Assembly: GCA_017547385.1 (NCBI GenBank)
Contig: JAFYPU010000032.1
Coordinates: 1-38,506, forward strand
Reading direction: 5' to 3'
Source of the DNA: Bacteroidaceae bacterium
GTDB lineage: Bacteria > Bacteroidota > Bacteroidia > Bacteroidales > Bacteroidaceae
DNA length: 38,506 bases
A model generated the notes under the pieces. The model searched no databases. It saw only the letters and a program-made list of their open reading frames with translations, and was not told where the DNA came from. Below, piece by piece: positions 10,110 to 17,500 of this stretch. A program made the translations under genes and the position numbers. Within the stretch, counting starts at the first letter, position 1. Each line of letters starts with the position of its first letter.

Positions 10110-10453
10110 GAAAATTCGTTGTTAATCTTCTCCTTTTCCTTTGACGGGTTGCGGAAGTAGATTTTGTTATTTCTGAATTCCTCGGCTGCAATGAGGGTGG
10201 GTTTGGGCAACGTTTCGTAGTAGCGTGAAATTTCAATCTGTTCACGGTTTTCAAAGGTTTCCTCCAAGTTGTCTGTGCCTGAAGCAAATTCCTTGAGTTT
10301 GCGTGAAAGGTCTTCTTTCATCTTTGCCGAAATTTGGTTGGCGCGTTTCGACATGATTGCTACGCTTTCGTAAACATTGCCTGTCTCTTCGCAGAAGTCC
10401 ATGAGGTTGTGCGTAACGGTGTTGTTGGGTGCTTTGGTTTTTTTGTAGTCCAT
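10106..10453 (-). CDS. rpoZ: RNA polymerase omega subunit (Bacteroidetes type)
   Basis: 115 residues. Central ETGNVYESVAIMSKRANQI is the omega fold core (the helix that clamps the beta-prime C-terminus), followed by the Bacteroidetes-type extension with LPKPTLIAAEEFRNNKIYFR. Omega helps assembly and stability of the polymerase. It lies 56 bp downstream of bamD and overlaps the DUF4293 gene by 4 bp. The 5' leader (10454-10480) is strongly A/T rich. Confidence 0.85.
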   Translation of the reverse strand: MDYKKTKAPNNTVTHNLMDFCEETGNVYESVAIMSKRANQISAKMKEDLSRKLKEFASGTDNLEETFENREQIEISRYYETLPKPTLIAAEEFRNNKIYFRNPSKEKEKINNEFS

Positions 10454-10509
10454 AGCTTGTATTTATATTATATGTATGTTTTTTTCTTTGCTGTTTGGGT
10501 TGCCTGAAG

Positions 10510-11343
10510 TCAGTTCTTTACATACCGCTTGGCCTTTTCATATAATTCCTTGGCTTGTGGCATGAATGTAGATTCGGGATATTCGTTGCAAAATCCGTAG
10601 TATTCATCGATGGCATTGTGGTAGCGTTCCTCTTGTTTGTCAAGCACGCTTTGTGCTGCAAGCTCGAATTTCGCTTTCAGTATCAAGATGGCAAAATTTT
10701 CGCGTCTTGAGGAGTAGGGATAATCACTGATGGCGTTTTGCGCCGTAACGATGCACGCTTGAAAATTGTTACCGCCATTGGTGCAGTTGCCGAAATAAGT
10801 TCCGAGGTCGTAATACATTTTTGCATTCAGATATTCCTTTTCCACCAATACGTCTTGCAAGTCGAAGATGAGGCGTTGCACTTCTTCGCGGTAGGAGCTA
10901 TTGGGGTGTTCTTCCAGGAAATTCTGAAATTCAGTCAATGCTTCATACGTAGCCGTCTGATCCAATTTGGGTTCGGGGACGTTGTGATAGAGCGAAAGAC
11001 CTGTGTGAAAACGCGCTTCTTCGGCATAGATGCCACGCGGATAGGTCTCGTAGTATTTCTTAAACACCTCAGCGGCAGCTTCATAGTCTTCTGCTTTGAA
11101 ATAACTCATTCCAAGCAAAAACAGACTGGCTTCGCCATCTTCAGTGCCCTTCAGCATGGCAATGACTTCACGCAGCAACACGGACGCACGGTTGTATTCT
11201 CCCTCCGCATAACTCTGTTTGGCCACTTCATACTTCAGGCCGTAGTCCGATGTCTTCAATACCTTGTTATAGTCGCTGCAGGAAACAAGCGCACACAAGG
11301 TAATGCCACATATAACAGTCAATGCACGATTTCTCATAAGCAT
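10510..11343 (-). CDS. bamD: BamD-family outer-membrane assembly lipoprotein
   Basis: 277 residues. Lipoprotein signal peptide: MLMRNRALTVICGITLCALVSC, with the lipid-attachment cysteine at about residue 22. TPR-like helical pairs follow (YEVAKQSYAEGEYNRA, AEDYEAAAEVFKKYYETYP, YSSRRENFAILILKAKF, CNEYPESTFMPQAKELYEKA). BamD is the essential lipoprotein partner of BamA in inserting beta-barrel proteins into the outer membrane, which here would include the huge SprA barrel. The gene heads a bamD-rpoZ-DUF4293 cluster and has a well-formed promoter just upstream. The start at 11343 is preferred, although the Met two codons later is also possible. Confidence 0.9.
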   Translation of the reverse strand: MLMRNRALTVICGITLCALVSCSDYNKVLKTSDYGLKYEVAKQSYAEGEYNRASVLLREVIAMLKGTEDGEASLFLLGMSYFKAEDYEAAAEVFKKYYETYPRGIYAEEARFHTGLSLYHNVPEPKLDQTATYEALTEFQNFLEEHPNSSYREEVQRLIFDLQDVLVEKEYLNAKMYYDLGTYFGNCTNGGNNFQACIVTAQNAISDYPYSSRRENFAILILKAKFELAAQSVLDKQEERYHNAIDEYYGFCNEYPESTFMPQAKELYEKAKRYVKN

Positions 11344-11353
11344 AATTTGGCTG

Positions 11354-11384
11354 CAAATTTATAAAATCTCTGCGAATGCTCCAA
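11354..11384 (-). promoter_or_regulatory. Bacteroidetes-type promoter of bamD
   Basis: On the minus strand, TAAATTTG (complement of 11354-11361) matches the -7 consensus TAnnTTTG. A TTG (complement of 11382-11384) lies exactly 20 bp upstream as the -33 element. The transcript would start within about 5 nt of the ATG at 11343, so its leader is very short. Confidence 0.7.
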
Positions 11385-11546
11385 CACCCTTTGCATCTTT
11401 TAGGTTTTGTGGCTATGTGCGGCATGTCTTTGCCAATCTTTCCTTTCTGTGTTGCAGATTTCGTGTGTCGTGTTTGAAAGAGTTTGAATGTCCTTGCAAT
11501 GTTATGCCTCTAATTTTGATTAACGGCCAAGCTTGCCGAAGCAAAA

Positions 11547-11609
11547 TCTGCAAGCACTGCAGAATTTTTTACGAGCACCGCAGAAATTTCTGCAAGCACT
11601 GCAGAATGA
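11547..11609. repeat. 21-bp-period palindromic array, family II (copy 1)
   Basis: Three units start at 11547, 11568 and 11589. The outer two are identical over TCTGCAAGCACTGCAGAA; the middle one is degenerate (ACGAGCACCGCAGAA). Each unit is itself nearly palindromic (TCTGCA...TGCAGA). Other copies are at 19661-19723 and 36372-36434. The rest of 11385-11997 shows no gene; it becomes AT rich towards the nuclease gene. Confidence 0.85.
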
Positions 11610-11972
11610 CATGGCAGATATATGGCAGTTTTTTCCAGCAAAAGGGGCTTCCTGTTATACTTTCTGTCATTTTTAAGTACTTCATATTCTGACTTCTAAT
11701 GCGTATGAGTGGCAGTGTGGCAGTAGATTCCATAAAAAAACAACTGATGCGTGTGTGCGAGAGATAAATATATAAGGCAATAACTTGTGAGCACTTGTTG
11801 GGAGTTTCTATGAATTTAGGGCTTCTTCTTGTTTAAATTTGAATGGGCAAACACTTCAAAATGGAACAATGTTTCAGGAAATACGTACGTAGGCATAAAT
11901 GACTTAAGCACTCGATGCCTTAATGGTTGTATTATTTCTTAATATCTGAGAAATAAGATGATGAAAATTTAT

Positions 11973-11980
11973 TAACTTTG
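11973..11980 (+). promoter_or_regulatory. -7 promoter element of the nuclease gene
   Basis: TAACTTTG fits TAnnTTTG, 17 bp before the ATG at 11998. No good TTTG -33 element is seen about 20 bp upstream, so this is a partial match. Confidence 0.5.
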
Positions 11981-11997
11981 GCACAAATTGTAAGTAA

Positions 11998-13313
11998 ATG
12001 ATAAAAAGTATGTCAGACTTGAATGAAATAAAGACGATATTGGCATTACTTAAGGCTTACGATGCAGCAATTAAGGAAGAAATCTTTGAGAATCTTGTAT
12101 TGTCCGGACAATTAAAGGATGTGATAGACAGTTCTGAGAATAAGCCTAAGTATTCCTTAAACTTACTTGACGTATTCAATGTTGCAGAGCCTTTGATAAG
12201 CAAAATCATTTCCTTGATATTTAAGTACAAGAGAGGGCATGACTATGTCCTCTGTCGTTCCTTTGTTGAAGAGTTCCTTGTGGATTGCGGATTTGATTTA
12301 GAATGGATAAAAAGGCCCTCCATTACAGCCGAGACAGGTAGGATTGATATTGGTATAGAGGAAAATACACAATCATAATAGAAAATAAGCTAAGAGGCGC
12401 ATGTTTTCAGCGTAATCAGATAGCTCGTTATATTCAGAAGAAGAGGAAATCGGGATACTTGGATGATAGCATCTTCGTTGTGGTGTTGCCGAATTACGTC
12501 GATGATTCATTTTTTGACCACATCAATAAATCCGTATGGTGTCTTCCTCAGGATTGGCAAAGTTCTAATCAAATCCGTAGGTGCTCCTATAAGGACGACA
12601 TCAGTTGTTTATGCGATTTCGGAAGAGAAGACGTGATGTGTCAAGACTGCGAAAATCTTAAGCATAAATTCATCAAACAAACTGTTGTCCTTGATGTTGA
12701 TTTTATCAATTGGTTGGAGTATAAATGTTTGCCATTGCTTCCTTTGGATGAGTGCTTGCTGCGTTCCGCCATTGTTCAGTTTGTGGATTTCCTTAAAGGT
12801 GTTTTCAATAACAGACTAAATCATAAATTAATGATGGATATACAAAGATTTTTGCGTGAACAGTTGATTGATTCCAATGAACCTCTGATGGAACAGTGGA
12901 AGACAATTGCCGAGAAAAAGGAAGAGGTTGAAAAACTAATGAAAGGCCTTGATCAGTTGCAAACCTCAATCGGTAAGGAGCAGATTGATGAATGGAGAGA
13001 GTTGCTCATGCCGCAATGGGGGCGTTGGTTAAAGTTTGAAAAGAGAGAATCCTTTGGCATCAACATTCAAGGTGTATGGTGTGGATGTTGGTGTGGAGAG
13101 GGAGAAAAACCTTATTGGGGATTTATGTGGCCCAATGCCAAGGAAGAACCTGCGCAGGAGCAAAAAGATATGGTTAAAAACATATTGAAAGAAACAGACA
13201 ATCCCCAACCTAATACAGAACGAGGTTGGTTTGCATGGTGCTACACTTGGCATGGGGATGAGCGTTGCAACATGTTTTATGAAACAGCCTTAAGACTTGG
13301 ATATCTCAAATAG
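11998..13313 (+). pseudogene. PD-(D/E)XK nuclease family gene, split by a -1 frameshift
   Basis: The first reading frame gives 126 residues ending GRIDIGIEENTQS, then stop (12378). The next frame continues without interruption from about 12363 as KYTIIIENKL, then SGYLDDSIFVVVLPNYVDD, to a stop at 13313. Adding one base near 12358-12362 (GAGG to GAGGG) restores a 438-residue protein. In it, D117 of GRID and the E-x-K of IIIENK form the catalytic core of a PD-(D/E)XK nuclease. The order helical N-terminus, nuclease core, then variable C-terminal half resembles the PDDEXK_4-like family often found in accessory regions. The second part alone could start only at TTG 12459, which lies after the catalytic ENK, so neither fragment would be an active nuclease. 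The gene sits alone between bamD and the convergent RNA methyltransferase and is AT richer than its neighbours. A sequencing error cannot be excluded. Confidence 0.75.
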
Positions 13314-13340
13314 GGCAAGTTTGCAACAAGCGTTTGGGGA

Positions 13341-14138
13341 TTACTCTTGCTCCACTGCTTGTCGGCGAAATTCCGAGCAAATAATGGCTGTGGCCACTGA
13401 TACATTCAGGCTTTCGCTGGTGGCGCGTCCTGCCGGATAGTTGGGGATAAGCAAACGATGCGTGCACAATTTTCTGATCTCGGGAGAAATGCCATTGCCC
13501 TCGTTGCCCATCACAATTAGTCCATTGGTGGTTAAGGGTTGAGTGTATAGGTTTTCTCCGTCCAAGAATGTGCCATAAATCGGTGTGCCTTCTTTCAAAC
13601 GTTGGATGAAGGAGGGCAGAGGGGTGTAGTGCAAGCGGACACGCCCCAAAGCACCCATGGTGGCTTGCACCGTTTTGGGCGAGAAAGCATCGGCTGTTGC
13701 CGGTGAACAAAAGATGTGTTCGATGCCAAACCAATCGGCCAAACGGATGATGGTGCCCAGGTTGCCGGGATCTTGGATGTCGTCGAGAGCCAGGGCTAAG
13801 GACTGCGTTGGAATGTCTTTCCAAAGTGCCACGTCAGTAGCTTCCTGGGGACGTTGGAACACGGCTATCACGTCGTGCGGCGTTTTTTGCAGAGATAGCT
13901 GCGACAATTGGGTGTCATTGATTGGGATAATTTCAGCGATGTGTTGTGCTCCATGCATGGCCGTCTGCGCTGAAGCACTTTCCAGATAGCGATGCGTACC
14001 GAGCAAAGAAAGACATACAAACTTATCCAAAAGTTCCTCCACTACTTTCGGTCCTTCAGCCAAGAATACGCCTTCTGCGTCACGTACTTTTTTCAGTGCG
14101 AGCGAACGAATGAATTTCTGTTTGTTTTTTGTCAGCAT
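13341..14138 (-). CDS. TrmH/SpoU-family RNA 2'-O-methyltransferase
   Basis: 265 residues. The N-terminal substrate-binding domain starts FIRSLALKKVRDAEGVFLAEGPKVVEELL, the usual SpoU substrate-binding pattern. The C-terminal SPOUT domain has the three family motifs: ALDDIQDPGNLGTIIR (about 120-135), GLIVMGNEGNGIS (about 212-224) and the knot-forming IPNYPAGRATSESLNVSVATAI (about 236-255). It methylates a ribose in rRNA or tRNA using S-adenosylmethionine; the exact site cannot be assigned. It is convergent with the broken nuclease gene (27 bp between stops). A TAACTTTG element (complement of 14167-14174) is a candidate -7 promoter. Confidence 0.92.
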   Translation of the reverse strand: MLTKNKQKFIRSLALKKVRDAEGVFLAEGPKVVEELLDKFVCLSLLGTHRYLESASAQTAMHGAQHIAEIIPINDTQLSQLSLQKTPHDVIAVFQRPQEATDVALWKDIPTQSLALALDDIQDPGNLGTIIRLADWFGIEHIFCSPATADAFSPKTVQATMGALGRVRLHYTPLPSFIQRLKEGTPIYGTFLDGENLYTQPLTTNGLIVMGNEGNGISPEIRKLCTHRLLIPNYPAGRATSESLNVSVATAIICSEFRRQAVEQE

Positions 14139-14312
14139 GGTTGATAAACTCCTTTTTACGTTGCGCCAAAGTTACGCATTTATCGTGAAAAGCGTGAAAG
14201 CTGAGCGTAAAAAGCCTTCTTGCCAATTCAAAAGAAGGAACGGTAGGATGAAAGTTTTATGCTTTATCTGCGCTGACCAACACATCAGACAGTCAGCATT
14301 TTTCCAAATGTG

Positions 14313-14356
14313 AAAAGACCGGAGAACTTCCTGCTAAGGAGCGTCTCCGGTCTTTG
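14313..14356 (-). terminator. Rho-independent terminator after the glycosidase/small-gene unit
   Basis: AAAGACCGGAGA (14314-14325) pairs perfectly with TCTCCGGTCTTT (14344-14355), with an 18-nt loop. On the minus strand the stem ends in TTTT. It lies just past the 54-codon gene, supporting cotranscription of that gene with the glycosidase. The remaining 14139-14312 shows only the methyltransferase promoter region. Confidence 0.75.
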
Positions 14357-14377
14357 TGTTGTGTTGTTGGGATGATT

Positions 14378-14542
14378 TTATTCCCAAGCGTCTGTCCAGA
14401 TGCTTTGTTTCCGCTTTTTGCTCATGACTGCATCGTCGTTGGTGATTTCGTCTGAGATGTTTACCGAACCGGCAAGCATGTTGGCAGTATTTATTTCCAC
14501 GAAGCTCAAAGCGGGTGCTTCATATTGATGTTTCTTCTTCAT
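14378..14542 (-). CDS. Small conserved-looking protein, 54 residues
   Basis: An ATG at 14542 opens a 54-codon frame ending TAA at 14378. The product begins MKKKHQYEAPALSFVEINTA, continues with a NMLAGSVNIS segment, and ends with a basic patch (SKKRKQS) and IWTDAWE. It has no signal peptide or membrane segment. It starts 24 bp after the glycosidase stop and is followed by a terminator, so it is probably in the same transcript. Small proteins with a lysine-rich start, a proline around residue 10 and an AGS-like segment are common beside other genes in Prevotella and Bacteroides; their role is unknown. The leader-like look could suit a peptide precursor, but no maturation enzyme is nearby. The gene assignment rests on context and codon pattern only. 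Confidence 0.6.
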   Translation of the reverse strand: MKKKHQYEAPALSFVEINTANMLAGSVNISDEITNDDAVMSKKRKQSIWTDAWE

Positions 14543-14566
14543 TGTGTTTGTTGTTTCTTTGGTTTA

Positions 14567-17500
14567 TCAATACACCACTTTCTTTCCCCCTACGATGTAG
14601 ATACCCTTTCCAGGTGTTTGAACGCGGCGGCCTTGCAAGTCGTACACCGCTTGCTGCTTTGTGTCACCCAAGATAATGTCCGGGATGGCAGTCGGATCAC
14701 TTTCTTCACCGAAGCGAATGCGAAGCGCATTCATTGTGTTCTTGGGTACTTGCAGGTAAGATTTGTGGTTATACACCTTGAAGGCAGCATCTTTCTTGTA
14801 GAAACCTGCAGTGCCGTTCTTTACGCTAAGGATGTAAGTGCTTGCATCCTCGGGAAGTGTTACTGTTTCATATTGAGCAGCACCGGCATAACCCTTCATG
14901 AGGTTACCTTCAATAGGTGTACCCGCATCAGTTGTGCTGGTAAAGTAATAAGTGCCTTGTTCGCCACAGATGAGAACGCCGGTCTTGGCAGGAACGATGC
15001 CGTCCATGATTGGGGTCATGGTGATAACACCGGTGGCATACTCTTCGGTTCCTTCTTGTTCCATCACAGGGTTGGAAAGGGCTACATAGGCTGTTACACC
15101 AGCGGGGATTTCAACAGCTTCGTTAGCGTAGAAAGTACCTACTTTGTGTTCTGAGATGATAGCAGGAATAGTTACTTTCGGTGTGTTGTCGCTACCGTCA
15201 AACACATACACTGATGAACCGGGGAGGGTTACTGTGAGTTCAGTGTCAATATTGATAGCCTGGCCTTCTGTCAAACCTTCAAGTGCAAGTTGATCAGCAA
15301 ATGCCTTTGTGAATGTGATTGTAGTATTCACATACGCAGGAATGTCAAGCGCTTCGCGGAGTGTGAAAGTATATTCCTGGGCATTGTTCGCACCATTACG
15401 TAAGGTAAGTACAGCTTTTTGAGCATTCCAAGCAGCCCAACCGTAAACTTCAGCCTTAGCACCTGTCCAAGGATTACCACCCACCCAGTGAATGTCGGGA
15501 AGCACATCGGCATTCTTGCGCTGCCATTGCATACACTTGGCAATCTCGCCCCAGAGTTCGCCTGCATTACCTGTTTCGGGATTCACAAGACTGTTGGTCA
15601 ACTTGTAGTCGTTGTAAAGTTCTACCATACCCGAACCACAAGCGAAGGCGCAACGCAATTCGTTAATCACAGACTTCCAGTCGCGACTGAAACCTGCGGG
15701 GCCGCCAAACTCGGTCAAGATAAAGCCGTGGGTCATCAAGGTGTTGATGGGGCAGAGGGGTGAGTTCTGTACGTAGTTTTGGTATACGAGGCGGTCGCGG
15801 TAGGTAATCCAGTTCTCACGATTATTGCTATTGTTACCAATAGTACCATCGTCCTTTTCCTGACGCCAAATAGCATCTGTGTGCTGGAACCAGAAGGGTG
15901 ACGCCCAAGTACCTACTGTAGTGTTGAGGAACACATCTTCCTTAATACCACGGAGCACCTTTTCAGCCATGATAATTGCCTCAGCATTCTCATTACCCGT
16001 AGCACCTGCATCGGGACCTACAGATGAGAACTGAGCAGAGATACCGTCGAACTTGAAGAAGCGGAAGTCGTAACCCTTGTCTCTAAGCAATCCAGTAACA
16101 GCATTTACAAACACCTCATAATAGAGAGGGTTAGAAAGTTGCATACCACCAGTCTTGGTAGAATTCCAATAGTTGCGGCGATAACCACCGGAAGTTCCAT
16201 ATCCACCCACAGGACCGAGCCAAGCACCTTGGCCAGCGCCCATCTCACGACCAATATTATCCATATTGGTAAAACCATTGGGGAAACCACTGTGGAACTG
16301 CCATTCGCCATAAGTATCCCAACCATCGTCCCAAACGAAAGCATAAGGTGCTTCACCATACTTGTCATAAAGTTGTGTCTTCCACTCGCGGAGGATGGGC
16401 AAACACTGTTCTTCAGTAAAGTTCTCATGCTCATGACCAGGAGCAGCATTGTTGCGGTTAATGTTGAGTTCGTACCAAGAAATATAGGCAGGTACTGCAC
16501 GCCAAGGCACTGCACGCTCGCGCTCTGAATAGCAGAGGAAAGAACGACGCGCCTGTCCAGGAGCAATAACGCCCACAACAGCACTGATATTCCACTCTTC
16601 ACCAGCAGCCAATGTAGTGATGCGACTCCACTTACCCACAAGAGGTGTAGTGGCAGGAGCCACAAGGTGGAGCGTATAATCAACAGTAAGCTTTAAGTTG
16701 ATGTTACCCGTAGAGTTGATAGTCTCCGAATTATCAGCAAAGTAGCGAATGGTATATGTGCCAGGAGCAAACACGTTGAACTTATATACATTTCCGCTCT
16801 TTTCTGTTCCAGTATAACCGGCATGATAGTCATCCACAGCTACACTACCTGTTGCATCTACGAGATCCACACCCACCATATTGAGACGAGCACTTCCTGT
16901 TGCATAAAGGAACTCTACGCTCAAAGTACCAGCAGAAGTAATTGTAATCTGTTGCTCAATCACACGAGCATTCGCATCGCTACAACCCACTTCATTCACA
17001 CGGTTAGGAACTTCTTCTGCAGGCATTGTCTTCCAATCCGAGGGTGTCCATGCATCAGCAAGTGTTTCGTCTTCACCAATGGTGCCGAGTGTCTTAACCA
17101 CAATTTCTTCGAGTGAGAGGGTGATATCACCGTTGGTGTCTGTACCACCGTTGCGATAGTCTGCAATATAGCGTACGGTGTAGATGTCCTCTGCAGGAAT
17201 CTTCATGCTATAAGTTACGGTACTATTTGTGCCGGTAAATCCATTCTTGAATTCTTGTGCAACTACTTTGCCCTTACCATCCAATACCTGAACACCCAAA
17301 ACGTAGAAGCCGTGAGAGCCACCCGTGTAATCAAAGAGTACACTGAGTTTACCGTCTGCAATGTGGTACTTCTTATCAATGTACTTTGCAGTACCAGTTG
17401 CAGTAGTTCCTTCGGGGAGTGTGCCTGTCCAATTTTCAAAGCCTGTCCATGCAGAAGTCCAAGTATCTTGCTGACCAGCCTCTGTGGTGATGCTATTGAT

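Noticed and set aside
11547-11609. Possible CRISPR array in the 21-bp repeats
   Set aside because: Units are contiguous with only 3-5 bp between palindromic cores; there are no unique spacers and no cas genes in the window.
11303-11692. Plus-strand frame encoding CKHCR-type cysteine repeats (also one at 36284-36484)
   Set aside because: The 7-residue pattern is only the translation of the 21-bp DNA repeat; the frames overlap the bamD start or the tRNA and lack other coding features.
12350-12370. Programmed -1 frameshifting in the nuclease gene
   Set aside because: No X-XXY-YYZ slippery heptamer in the right frame and no clear stimulatory stem; a mutation or sequencing error is simpler.
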